Assembly: GCA_029448655.1 (NCBI GenBank)
Contig: JACCLO010000014.1
Coordinates: 1,798,001-1,862,000, forward strand
DNA from: Wolfiporia cocos
Lineage: Eukaryota > Basidiomycota > Agaricomycetes > Polyporales > Phaeolaceae
Direction: 5' to 3'
Length of the DNA: 64,000 nt
A program made the position numbers and the translations under genes. The notes beneath the pieces are model-generated. The model was not told the origin of the DNA. It worked only from the letters and a program-made list of their open reading frames with translations, and did not search any database. Shown in pieces: positions 33,493 to 45,120 of the stretch; the stretch's first letter is position 1; each line of letters starts with the position of its first letter.

Positions 33493-34065
33493 GGTCGAGA
33501 TCCAAGGCGGTTTGAAACTCCGATCTTAGCAGCACAGCAGTGGTGGTGCTACTGATGGAGGCATAAATCACACCTTCCCCACAGCTGGCTATCGCTTCTG
33601 CATAGTATAACCCTCGTCGCTCGGTGAGAGTCATCCAGTCATATGCGGTGACCAGATCTTGAATTTTCAGAACAACGTCATTATACATAGGTGTTTCTGT
33701 TGTTAGGAGGCACCAGCGTCAACGAGTTACAGTATGTGCTCCTCGCACTAGTACGATGCATCGTTGACCTGAGACTGCAGAGATACTTGCTACCGCAGTT
33801 CTCTATACATAGACTAGACCTAGGAAGCAACTGGTGAGGGTATATATACAACTATTGCAATAGACCACGCTGACGCTTCTCGAGTGTGTGCAGCAACGCA
33901 ACAGCCGTCACCAATACACATAATCCGAACTAGCGGCCTCGACTCATTGAGAGCTCGTAATTCGCCTGGCAGGTGGCATATCTAGGTGGCAAGATACCTT
34001 TAAACTGACTGCGCAGCATGGGATTGTTGAATAGCACCCGCGAGTAAAAACTCATTTACACCCCA
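33493..34065. other. Divergent promoter region of WW and USP genes
   Basis: About 570 bp between divergent start codons. It is moderately AT-rich and contains ATATATAC near 33840. A minus-strand open frame at 33446-33688 overlaps the WW start in another frame and has no motif. No RNA gene or repeat was seen. Confidence 0.4.
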
Positions 34066-35241
34066 ATGGCTTCACCTCTAGAACGCGACGTCCCGTCTTA
34101 CTTCTCGATTCCCGGACCGCCCCTACGCTCAGCAATGAAGCACTCATCTCGACCCGCCACCCCCGCACAGACGCCCAGCTCGCCGCCCATGCGCTCCTCC
34201 CCACTCCTGCCAGGCTCGGGCTCTGCCTCGGGCTCCGCATCCGTCCCCTCGCCTTCGTCGCCATCGCTGCATGTCGTCGCTCCGCAGGCGCTGCGTGCGG
34301 AACCGTCGTCCGCGTCGGAGATACTCCCGCCGCTGTCACCGCTCGTCGCAGCGCAAGGGTACACGCCGAAGGTGTCGTTCGACACGCTCGAGAACCCTCA
34401 GGCAAGCATGTTCTCGTACACACTGCACGTGCAGAGCGATGGGTACACGCGCAACCGTGGCACGCGTGTTTTCCTGTGCGCGAGCAGCCCCGACGAAAGC
34501 GGGCGGCAGGCGCTCGATTGGGCGCTCGAGAGCCTCGTCCAGGACGGCGACGAGCTGATTGTGTTCCGCGGCGTTGACACGGAAGAGCTAGGTCCGTACT
34601 TTCTGTGCGAGATTCTGCGCGACTGCTGATCGTGTGACAGAGAAGGACCACGACCAGTATCGGGAGGATGCTCGCGAATTGATGCGACATATCCAGGAGA
34701 AGTGCGTCGAGTACGACTCGGAACGCAAGGTGTGTCCGGGAAGGGTGGCGCACAATTTCGGTCTAATGCTCTTCAGCTTTCGATTATTGTGGAATATATT
34801 GCGGGTAAAGTCCCGCAGACAATCGACCGGCTGATCTCCCTATATCGTCCCGACTCTATCGTCGTCGGTACACGGGGTCAGCGAAGCATGATGCAAGCGT
34901 GGGGAGCAGCATTTAGTGGACAGGGGCGCATTGGCAGCGTTTCTCGGTATGTTCATCGCTGGTGTCTGCATATTCACCACTGAGCATGCCGTCGTGGCAA
35001 TAGGTATTGCCTCAGCCACTCACCAGTGCCTATCATCGTCGTGCGGCCTGAGGACAAGGTGCGGAAGACGATGGCGAAACGCCGTGCGGACCCCAAACGA
35101 GGCTCGCATTTTGATGAGTATGTTGGCTTGCACCAATTCCTGGCCGTGCCATACTGATAGATTGCATTTTTTAGATTGACCAAGTCACGCACACACAATG
35201 GAAATTTGTCTGTACCATTTGTGGCTACAATGACTCGTTGA
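34066..35241 (+). CDS. Universal stress protein (USP) family protein
   Basis: Five or six exons. Residues 1-85 are a Ser/Pro-rich disordered leader. The USP fold begins at TRVFLCASSPDESGRQALDW, with EL followed by KDHDQYREDARELMRHIQE after the first intron, then SIIVEYIAGKVPQTIDRLI. The ATP-binding signature is VVGTRGQRSMMQAW followed by GRIGSVSR, matching the G-x2-G-x9-G(S/T) pattern. The last strand is PVPIIVVRPEDKVRK, then a basic tail and VPFVATMTR ending at 35241. Eukaryotic fungi carry such USP proteins with long disordered leaders; the bound nucleotide and role are inferred. Confidence 0.85.
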
Positions 35242-35432
35242 CCTTATCACGGACTTTCTCTTGTTGCTTGCACCTTGGATTCATGTATCTCACATTGTTG
35301 GCTTGGATTGCCATCTCACCCTCTGCAGCGTTGATACGAAATACTATCCCTTTTTCAGACGGCCAGCAACGATTAATGAACAGTTGCCTGCGCGTACAAC
35401 TTAGCATCAACCAGCGCCGAAAAAAATCGCGA

Positions 35433-35517
35433 TGCATTAAGGGGGAATCGAACCCCCGGCGGGTCGAGATCACTCTCGAGATGGCAACGACCCAGGTTAC
35501 CACTACCCCATTAATGC
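35433..35517 (-). tRNA. tRNA-Gly (anticodon GCC) with about 14 nt intron
   Basis: Minus strand. The mature body is the same as the tRNA at 32422-32504: acceptor GCATTAA/TTAATGC, T arm GGGGG/CCCCC, anticodon loop TTGCCAT. The intron is two bases longer (CTCGAGAG instead of CTCGAG). The two genes lie 2.9 kb apart in opposite orientation. Confidence 0.92.
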
Positions 35518-35663
35518 TATAACATCGTCTCATAGTCTACCAATATCAAGAGCTTTGATTATCGCATCTCCTCAACACTCAGACAGTATATCTTCGGAAC
35601 ACACACCATACATGACAGATCGGCCAGGAGATATAGTGTACATAGTTTCCGAACAAGTCCACA

Positions 35664-38600
35664 TCATCTCCGGACAGCCTTGGATCGACTCACTCGGGTC
35701 TTGGGTACCTCTCCCTGCGCAGGCTCCGGCGTCCCTGCCTGATTGCGACCCTTTGCCACGCTCTTGAGCCCCCTTGTCTTTGTCGCAGTTGGCACTCTGG
35801 TTGTCACCGTAGGAGCTTTGCCCTTGCCTGCACTCGCGCCCGCAACGATATCCTCTGGCTCAGGGGTGTTCTCCTTATTGTCGGGACGAGGCTCTTCATC
35901 ATCGTCCTCATCCAGCGTTGACTTTCCAGAGGGTTCGGTCATACCCCTTCTCGCAGACGTTGTCCGTGTACGCGGAGCAGATTTTGTCCCGCTCCCAGAA
36001 ACACCGGCAGTCTTCGGCACTGTAGGAGTTTTACGTTCTCGGGTAGGACGCGATGTCTCCTGGCTAGCTGCAGGCGGAATGACTGGACTGTCTTCTTCCT
36101 CCTTCACTGTGTTCACTGGGAGGCGACTACGGGCTGTCCGACGAACTTTCGCTGCAGGAGCGGTAGTAGCGGACTCTTGCTGCGCATTGGACGCCGGGGA
36201 GTCCTCGGCGGTATCAGGCTCTACGGCCCTGCCTTTACCCCCACGACGTGCAGAACTTGTTCTCGCCACGGGTACAGGGACGACCTCCTCAGGTTGTGGC
36301 GTCCTAGTCACCCGTGTCCTTCGCACTGTCTGAGGTGGGTCATTATCAACTACGGGGGTAGATGCCGTAGGCTCCGGAGTTCTTCGTGTGCGCCGCACGG
36401 TCTTGGCCGCCACAGCAGCCGTCTCGTCTTCGCTAGACTCAGCCCCGGCCTTCTTCCTATTGGAACTTCTTGTTTGCACGGTCTTGCTCGGCTATTATTG
36501 AGTGCATGATTAGCGGAGTTTCCATGCAATCAGGCCAAGCCTCTCACAAGCTCCGGAACCTCATCTTCCTCCTCTGCATCTGTGTGGCGTATTCCGGAAG
36601 AAGTTGGCACTTTAGTGATGACCTACGCATGTAAGAGCATATTAGAAGAACGAACGGCAAGCATAGTCAACAGGAAAGGCTTACCAGTTCACTTTCTGCA
36701 GTACGCGTCCTACCCCTACGCACGACCCGTGCCCCCGGAGCCGCGGGTCGTGGATCAGAGGGGACCGCAGTTTGATCGTCTGCCGGTGCTGTGAGCTCGC
36801 TCGAAGTCGTCTGCGGCTGGACGGCAGATCGCGGCGTACGGCGTGGAAGAGGGACGGCCACCCTGCCCCGCGCGATACGTGAGGAAACAGAACGCGCAGC
36901 CACCGCTGGTTTTTCTCTGAGAGTAACTTCGCCGTTGTGCGCATTATCCACTAAAGTCTGGGCACGCCACGACGCTGGCGTGGCCAATAAATCACCCACG
37001 CCCTCCAGAGCAGATTCCTCTATGCCATTCCTCTCCTTCCCACGAAGGAACATCTCCCGGACGCCTTCCATCCGGGGTGTTTCCTGAGCACTAGATCCCT
37101 GCTTGAACATCTCTCGCATGCCAGTGAATTGCGGGGTTGATGGTCCAGCGGGCGCAGAGAATAAATGACGGAGGTCACCCATGCGAGGAGTCTTGGGTGG
37201 TTGTGTCTGCGAATGTACGATGGGCGTGGCGTTCTCTTCCTCAAAATTGATTGTTGTGTCTTGGTCCGCAGCTTGCTCCGTCACATCCTCCTCCATCGGC
37301 TCGTGTACGTTTTCTTTGTCAACGTTTTCCTCGTCTTCCTCATACTGCTCCACGGCGGCATCCATGACATCGTCTTGTACCTCTGCCGCATCGTCCACAT
37401 ACATTTCTTCCTCGCCATCACTGACTCGCCGCATTGAAAGGACACTCCGTTTCCTAGGGCTCAGCGATGCCCTCCGCTGGGTCTCCATGCTCTGCCGGCG
37501 CTTCGCACCTTCGACCATTTGCTGCATGCGTGCAAACAGTACTTCTGTATTCTCACCGGGGTCGTCTTCTTTCTTCAGCGGCACGCTGAAGTCCGTGCCT
37601 GTGTCACTGGACGCGAAGAGCGCAGGGGATGCGGGCATAAGCGTGGTGCGCCGCGAGCCGGGCACACGACCATTGAAGAACGCGTCGGGGGTCGTGAGCG
37701 CCGAGCGACGCCGCTCGCGGATGGCCTGCGCCTCCGTCAGCACACTGAACGTATGATACATGAGTAAAGAGGCAACATACTCGCCGCTCCTCCTCGCTCA
37801 GCCGGTCTCGCTTCGTTGGGGACGCCATCCTTTCTTCACTGGTGCTCTGATTTCCAGGTTCGTCTTCCTCCTTGACCGCCGCATCCTGCAGCGGGACAAT
37901 GATGTCCGACACCTTCCACGGCTCGACAAGGCGCACACGGCGGGGACCAACCGCGCCAGACACTGATGAGCCCAGAACGGACGAGCTGAGGCTTTCAAAC
38001 GCGGGCCCTGCCATTGAGTAACGCGCGTGACCGGCTGAGCGTGCTGGCCGCCCGAGTGGGCCTACCTGTGGCGTCATGAAGCGGCCGAGAGGACGTGTGG
38101 CGGGAGGAGTGGCGGGCACCTTGGGGGTTGGCGCTGGAGCTGTATAAAGCTCGGTTGCTGGCTGAGGCTCTTGCTGCTCGTAGTCGTGTCCGTCCTCGTG
38201 TGAGAATTGCTCTGTCTCTTGCTCTTGATCCATGTCATAGTCATTCTGGTCTTCGAGTTCGCCGTCCCCTTGATAGACACCGTGCTGCTCGATGTCACCC
38301 TCGCGCTCGTCATGTTCTTCGATCTCAACGTCTTCCACCTCCTGATGCTGCTCTTCTGGCGCGTCTTCGTGATGTTCGTCCGCGGCACTCAAATCCTGTG
38401 GCCGAGGCTATTGTTGCGGATTCGCAGGTCGTCAATGGAGAATGCGTACGAGCAAGCGCGACACGCACCTCGGATGAAGCCGCACGAAACGCCCATCCCA
38501 ATCCCTCCTTAACAGCTTCCAGGCTTTTGCGCCAGCCTGACATGGGCGTCTTTCTATCCGTCTGCTTCACTTCCACGATCTCTTCCTCGTGCGCCTGATC

Positions 38601-39596
38601 CTGTGCGTCCACCTCCATGCTTTGCTCCCCCTCAACGTCCATCTCACCGAGATCGTCCGAGCCAATGATGCTCTCCTCGACCTCCTCGACCTCCTCCTCC
38701 TCTTCTCGAGCCATCTCCTGGCGGAGTGCCACACGCTGCGCGGAGCGGAGCAGCACAGCGCGGTGCAGGGATGCGCTAGGGGCCCTTCGGGGCGTGCGCG
38801 GTGGTGCCCACGACTGCGGCGGCACGAGCATCGGGGACGACGCAGGAGCTGCAGCTTTCGTTGGCGAGCGCGTCGGCGTCGCAGGCACGGCGGGCGCATC
38901 CGTGACTGCGACGTGGTCGAGAATGACGAGGTCCTTGCCCGACTCAACGACGCGTGGATGATCGCTTTCCACGAGCACAATCTCCTCCTTGGTGTCGTCG
39001 TCGTCGTCGTCTTTGCGGAACGGCGCTTTGAGTGGAGACTGCAGCACGAGGAGATTCGCGCGCGGGTCAGAGGACGGCCGCGGGGAGAAGACATGTGCGC
39101 TCTGGATCATGGACATGCGTAGTGCGCGGCGGCCCGCGGTGGTGGGCGTGGGTGGGAGCGCTGCGAGTGTAAGACGGAGGTGTTTCGGCGGATAGGCGAA
39201 GCGGAAGCGCTTCTTGTGGATGTCCAGTGTTGAGTTGTTTGGGAGAGGCACTGTCGCCGGAGGGGCGTTTGCCCCTGCAGGATAGACAGGACATCCATCC
39301 ACGAGTACTCCGTTGCTTCCGAGCACGACAAGGAATGCCTAAGGACTGTCACTGGAGCTCAACCTTAAAAGTAATAACGGGCTCACTTTCTTGTCCTCGT
39401 TGAATACGATCTTGCAGTGCAAGGCGCTCACAAAGGAGTAGTATAGTCTGATACTACAGCTTGGGTCACGTCCAATGGTAATTTCTGGATCATCGATGGG
39501 ATATGATGCGACGACGGCGTTCGGATCGAGGCGTTTAAGGAGCGATATGGTCCCGTAGCGGCCAACATCGCTGGTCTCCATGCTCAACGCTGTCAC
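35664..39596 (-). CDS. Large FHA-domain protein with Ki-67-like repeats
   Basis: About six exons join in frame to roughly 1,200 residues. The N-terminal FHA domain contains ITIGRDPSCSIRL, SFVSALHCKIVFN and SNGVLVDG, so phosphothreonine binding is likely. The rest is disordered, acidic and Ser/Thr/Pro-rich. A glutamate-rich part (EEEEVEEVEESIIGSDD) is followed by an acidic Glu/Asp/Gln block and a basic REERRRSAL-type segment. Within about 450 bp (37030-37200) lie three copies of a short motif: TPRMGDLRHLF, TPQFTGMREMF and TPRMEGVREMF. The C-terminus has several TVRRTR/KVRRTARS basic repeats, fitting DNA or chromatin binding. The architecture recalls animal Ki-67. Splice sites were chosen by frame continuity. 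Confidence 0.75.
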
Positions 39597-41341
39597 ACTG
39601 CTCGTGAGAGCTTCAGCCGTCAGACGGTAGCTCGCTTAGCCGAAGGTTAAGACGATCGGTGGACAGGAATATCCGGCACTGTGGAGGTTGGAGAAGAGAG
39701 GGCACGGAAAAGCGCCAAGTGTCGCATCGGTCAACTATGGTCACATGATCGCGTCGCGTCGCGGCGCTAGAATGATCCCTATAGCGAAAACCACATTGAT
39801 GTTACCCCCTCGATGCAGCAGTGTGCTTGCTGCCTCTTTGCTATCCATGTCATAATTACCAGGCTTCAGGCAGGTCTCATAGATCCCATCGATTGCGTTC
39901 ATTCCACGCCTAGGGAAGCTCCTACTACTTAACAGCACGCCGTCGATGTCAATGATGCAGGTACAGTGGTAGGCTAGAGGCGAGATTATGACCGCAAATT
40001 CACACACGAGCTACCACTTTGCTCAACACTCACAAAACGAGTCAACATGTAGTGGAACGAAACGTCATCGGTCAGGCTCTTCCCTCACTTGCACATACCC
40101 ACAATACTATCGATCACAGCAAACGCACACATAACACCGTACACGGATAGACCGAGGCTAATACCCCTCGACGTCGAAGACTGCCGCCTCGGTTTCTGTT
40201 AGTGTCATCTGCTCTTGGCTTTCTTATATATATATATTTCGAGTGTTTAAAGTGAATCAATTTCGGATTTTAGTGGCGTCGACCATAACCATCTGATCAA
40301 GCTCTCCAAACAAACTGGGTTGTCCTTGAAACACCCATCTGTTGACTATTTGGTAACTGCGAGCGTGTTCCATGCACCGCAGCAATTACATCAACGGATG
40401 AGATAACCGTTGTGACAAACTCATACCTGGGCCAAAACGTATTACATCTTCCAGACGTCCTTCAGTATCGCCTGCGACGCAAATGTGATTTATCGTCTGA
40501 CAGTTCCACTGGCTTTTCCTGTCTCTAAGAACTTGTTCTGTAGATATACTATCGCGATTCCTCGGAGATCCAGGACGACTCGGAATCTATTATAGACACA
40601 AGAGTAGGACAGACCGTTATCTCAACTTAAGGTCAGCTTTCCGGAATCCACGCGTGTGATACTCTGTGCGTTAGCGAGGACGAGCGGAGCCTCGTTGCTG
40701 CATGGTGGACTTTGGCTCAAAGACCCCAGACGACGGAGGTCAGTCAGTAGATTGTCCGTGAGTTGTCAAAGGACCTCTCTATCACGCGCTGGTGTGGACC
40801 CAATACAAACTTCCAGCCGTACTGCAATTACCATTGCGCCAAAAGAATGTCAACTCTGTCTGTGGGTCTCAGTACTTAAGCTATTACGGCACATGGTCGT
40901 GGCGTGCTCGTGACACTCTCTGCCTACGAGCTCACGGTTCTATAGAAGCCTTTCTGCTGAGCTGAAAGTTGGTAGATGAGGGACATCTAAAGCGCGAGCT
41001 CCATGATGTCGATCCGTCCGCAGTACCCTCATACACGTACAAACCCGATACACTAGGGTGGCACTGGCCTGCGCGAGAATCAAACAGTCTTTTACTGGTA
41101 TTTTACGAATAGTGGCAGAGCAACATCTTCACGCACAAGATCGACCTTCGGTTCAGCATACAACATCTCAGTGCAGCACAAAAACACCTGCTATAAATTC
41201 ATCGATCCTGTAGGAGCTTGTGAGTGGAGTACATTAATCGTGAGTGGCTTGATCGGCTCTGGACAGTGACGAGACACCGCTGAGTGCAAACCGGCTACCA
41301 TCCAGTTTGCTAAATTCGACTTCATCTGAGCTCGGTGTTGT
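39597..41341. other. Long intergenic region without supported genes
   Basis: Contains the promoter of the FHA gene at its left side and a short TA repeat at 40226-40238. A minus-strand frame at 39741-40007 carries an IDIDGVLL motif but no further HAD features. The rest shows no coding signal. The last 180 bases (41160-41341) resemble the upstream region of the F-box gene at 42458, so they are duplicated DNA. Confidence 0.4.
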
Positions 41342-42010
41342 GTGAGTTACGCTGTGATAGAAGTATGTGAGCGCATCATTCAACAGTTCTACAGGGACAT
41401 GAGGACGCTTTGGGCATGCTGTCTCGTATGCTGTTCATGGCTTCCGAAGAGCCGCTACAATCTCCACAACGCCGCCCAATTGGTGACGCCAAATCATTTC
41501 ATCTCTTCAATCGTCGCATCATACTAGATTGAGGAGCAAAGAAATACCTCACTAAAACACGAGAGCTTTGTTCGGATTCCGGCGATCCTGACGAGATGCA
41601 CCGAGAATGTACCGCAAACTTTTTAAACCGAACACCTCTCCTGAGCTGGGACCGATGGCGACGTATCTGGGAATCCGATTAGATTCATGGATACGCACCC
41701 AACTATGTACACCCCCTACTATGTAGGCGATCTGTGCAGCATGCGGAGTATCATCACTCTGCAGATGATTGCGACAGAGATACTGTGCCGGAGCGATCTG
41801 CTAGAAATCGACGACGAAGCTGTTGTAGACGAAAAAGTTGCACTGACCATCGCCAGCCCGAGGAACCAACTATCCGGGTTCCAATCGTGTGAAATCTTTC
41901 GCATCGCCGAGAATAAATTCAGTCGTATGTCCCGGTCGATCCAGTCGAGGAATATCGATTCGTGGGTGAGCGTTTTCATGCTCGCAGGGGTTAAACAAGA
42001 CCGCCCATGC
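41342..42010 (+). pseudogene. Truncated F-box paralogue
   Basis: Degenerate copy of the neighbouring F-box gene. The first part reads like VIEVCERIIQQFYRDMRTLWACCLVC, matching the F-box of the gene at 42458, but the start codon is lost and frameshifts and stops follow. A segment like YLGIRLDSWIRT and PTMYTP jumps directly to VGDLCSMRS and then NQLSGF, so about 200 central residues are deleted. It cannot encode a functional F-box protein. Confidence 0.8.
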
Positions 42011-42189
42011 TAATGATTGTCGTAAGCTTCAGATATACAAGTAGTATGCTCCTATACACAATTTTAACATAGACGAAGAATCAGATACGCATAGAGTGAT
42101 GAATCTGTGATTCTCCAGGGGACGCATGCTCCTTCACCATCGCGATGCCCCGCACTTGACACGGAAATAGGTGCCAGTTAGCGCCGGTT

Positions 42190-45120
42190 CCACCCGCCAC
42201 AATCTGGCGCGGCAAACGGAGCCAAAAGCAACAGCTTGGGCACGCGCCACATCTTCACGCGCACAGCAAACGGCGTCTCAACACAGCACAAGTACGATTG
42301 CTACATATTCACTAATCTAACAGGGCTTGTTAGTTAAGGATAGCATTCGTGAGTGGCCTGATCAGTCCTGGATAGTGATGAAACGCACTGCTGACCGCAA
42401 GTCGGCTACATTCAGTTTGCTCAAGTCGACTTCAGCTGGACGCGGTGTTGGCCTGAAATGGATGGCACTGTGCTCCCCATAGAAGTCTGCGACCTCATAA
42501 TTGACCAGCTCTACAGAGACGAGGGGACGCTCTGGGCATGCTGTCTCGTATGTCGTGCATGGCTTCCAAGGAGCCGTTACAATCTCTACAGCTCTATCTC
42601 GATTGACAACACCAAATCATTGGATCTCTTTCATCGTCGCATTATACTGGATCCAGAAGCAAGGAAATACCTCAGCAATGCACGAGAGCTTTATCTACTT
42701 GGTCAACATTATGGCGGTTTCGAGGCCAGAAAAACTCGTTCGGAGTTCATATTCCGCGCGCTACTCCCTCTCTCCGCGGGTTTGGGGCCGACAGTGACCT
42801 ATCTGGAAATCCAATCAGGCTCATGGATACGCACCCCTACTATGTATAGTCCTCCCATGCAGCTCACACAGTTCATATCTGTTGCGGAGCTTGCTTTGAA
42901 CAGGTGTAGATTTGGGACCTTTTCTGAGATACAGCGCCTCATTCAGGCTCTGCCCTCACTGGTACGTATCCACTTGCAAGAAATATGGTGCAGGAAACTG
43001 TCAATCACAGCGAATGGGCACAGAACGCGCTATTCGAACAGACCCAGGCTGTCAACGCTCGATATACGACGGTGTAGCCGCGATTTTTGCCATGCCATGT
43101 TCTCTTGGCTTTCTCTCACCGAATCCACACAAACACTTTCGGTGCTCGAAGCAAATAATTTATTCGGTTACCCGGAAGGGGGTATCAGCATCAATCATAG
43201 CTCTTTGGGGAGTTTATTGGGTCAAATTGGATTGTCTCTGAAGTGCCTACATGTCGATTGGCTTCTTAGACAAGGTACGCCCCATGGAATTTGCACAGTT
43301 ACATTGGCTGCTAACAAAAGCATAGATTTTATGATGAGTGGAAGTATGGCAAGACTTCACTCCCTCCGGTCGCTTCATACTTCTGTGAACATGTCTTCTC
43401 AATTTCACGAAGTTCGTCGCCTGGCGAAGATACTCTCGGAGGCTGCATTTAATAAGCTTCAGGTCATCGATCTAGTGGTTGACATCGGAAAAATATCCGC
43501 AGACATTGACCTAAGCCAATGGAAAGACGTAGACGATCTGTGCAGTATGCAGAAGCTCCCTGCTCTGCGCAAATTTTCGATCAAGCTAATTTGGAGCGAT
43601 TCCCCGTGGAATCACAACAAAGCTGTCAAAAACGGGAGGGTGGAGCACAAAGTTTCCGAGCTTCGAAATCAACTTTCCGGGATACATAAGCGCGGGGCTT
43701 TACTCGTCACATGTACAGAGAGGCGTATCGGTCGTATGACCGCATTCAGGTCCGTTGAACCATGACAGAACCCTTCATAGACATTGGTGCTGACAAACTC
43801 GAAGAAAACATCTGGTGCGCACTATCTGGCGGCGTTTAAATCGCAGAGCACGTCTGCAGGTGACAGCTTAAGCGAAGATTTCCGTTCCCACTATTCCATT
43901 ATCTTCATCGGCATATCTTCAGAGCACTTATACAGTTGTCATTCCGTCCAGGACTCAATAGATCGAAATTTATCTTCCAAGATGCTCTCCGGGCATTGGC
44001 GTACTGTTCACCACCGTTCATGACAGCTGCCTCTGCACTTGATGCTGCGATCAGCTAATCTCTCCATCCAACGCGTGCTCAGTGTACCACACACGTTCTA
44101 TGGCCTTCTTTGATTTGTGCATGTATACGTACGGGTGCATTCCGTATTGACCTCATCGCCTGCGGGGCTCATTGGCTGATGGCATAGAATCGAGTTGATC
44201 GCATGTGCGCCACATCCGACAATTGGAAAATTACACATCGCTTGCGCTGGGCTGATGCTGCACGTACGTCTCATGCCATCAAGTCATCAGCCAAGTACAA
44301 CGCTCTCCGGTATCTGATGACAGCAAAGACCCAAAAATTATATCGCGCTTGATCAGCGCCACATATATGTGGGTTCTGCTACTTACCTCGGAGACGGATC
44401 CCCGCATTCCACATACAGGTACGCCGAGCGCGCTCACTTGTAGTACAGGCAACCGCTCTATCTCAGGGTACATTGGCACTCGCGCCACGAAGGCCGGCGT
44501 AGCGCACGTCCACAGCGCCGAGCGGCGTACGGCGCCAATCTATATGCCACTCACATCTACCCCCGCCCAAATCAGACTTATAGCCAGGGGCCAATGGCGA
44601 CATGACCGCACTCGTGCCTGTCATAGCGACCATGCCCAGATGCTGCTTTGAGGGCCGCTGACACTCGGATCGATGTCAGGGAGCGTCCGTGGCGCTATCA
44701 GGGTCTGTAGTAGCGGATCAGCTTCGTTCACCTTCATAGGAAAAGGTCCCACAGCTCTACGTTGGCAACGCGCATCATCGCTATGTATACGTCACGGCCA
44801 AGCAATGCGCTCGTTCGTGCTTCGCCCCAGCCCCAGCGCGGGATTACCTCGGTGTGGCGCGCGGCGTCGCGGCGGCCATGCTACATCTAATGCAGCACAA
44901 GACTGAAGTCATGAGCGTCGTCTTTGCAAAAGATTGTCGTTGTTGCAGATCGGACAGCTGCAGGGACGAGCACCGAGTGCGGTGAGCTTCCATTGACGTG
45001 TGGCGGCCAGGAACATCTTCGGTGCTCGAGCCCATGGCCTTGTATTCACACTTTATCTGGCCTCGATAATGTCATCCGTTTACTAGCCGACCAAATTTCG
45101 CGTGCTCCTATCGACCGAGT
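42190..45120. repeat. Segmental duplication unit 1 (F-box gene plus downstream flank)
   Basis: This unit contains F-box copy 1, its promoter and about 1.3 kb of 3' flank. The flank at 44090-45110 is homologous to 47870-48820 and 51090-51790 in reverse orientation. Shared landmarks include GATCGCATGTGC / its complement, GGATCAGCTTCG, CCACAGCTCTACGTTGGCAA and CTTCCATTGACG. The copies differ by many substitutions and small indels, so the duplication is not recent. Confidence 0.8.
42458..43765 (+). CDS. F-box protein, array copy 1
   Basis: Residues 4-45 form an F-box (LPIEVCDLIIDQLYRDEGTL then ACCLVCRAWLPRSRYNLY), which would bind Skp1 in an SCF ubiquitin ligase. The remaining 380 residues resemble the LRR-like substrate region of basidiomycete F-box proteins. 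Paralogues have an intron here at about 43275-43325 (GTACGC...TAG); in this copy that 51 nt stretch is open in frame, so the gene reads through with or without splicing. The end is shifted relative to copy 3 and stops early at 43765, while a PFIDI-type tail lies out of frame just downstream. Confidence 0.75.
   Translation: MDGTVLPIEVCDLIIDQLYRDEGTLWACCLVCRAWLPRSRYNLYSSISIDNTKSLDLFHRRIILDPEARKYLSNARELYLLGQHYGGFEARKTRSEFIFRALLPLSAGLGPTVTYLEIQSGSWIRTPTMYSPPMQLTQFISVAELALNRCRFGTFSEIQRLIQALPSLVRIHLQEIWCRKLSITANGHRTRYSNRPRLSTLDIRRCSRDFCHAMFSWLSLTESTQTLSVLEANNLFGYPEGGISINHSSLGSLLGQIGLSLKCLHVDWLLRQGTPHGICTVTLAANKSIDFMMSGSMARLHSLRSLHTSVNMSSQFHEVRRLAKILSEAAFNKLQVIDLVVDIGKISADIDLSQWKDVDDLCSMQKLPALRKFSIKLIWSDSPWNHNKAVKNGRVEHKVSELRNQLSGIHKRGALLVTCTERRIGRMTAFRSVEP

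Noticed and set aside
39741..40007. Minus-strand frame with IDIDGVLL resembling HAD motif I of CECR5-type proteins
   Set aside because: No downstream HAD motifs and no splice-consistent continuation; a single short motif is not enough.
40226..40238. Short TA repeat considered as a replication or regulatory element
   Set aside because: Only a 13-base simple repeat without supporting context.
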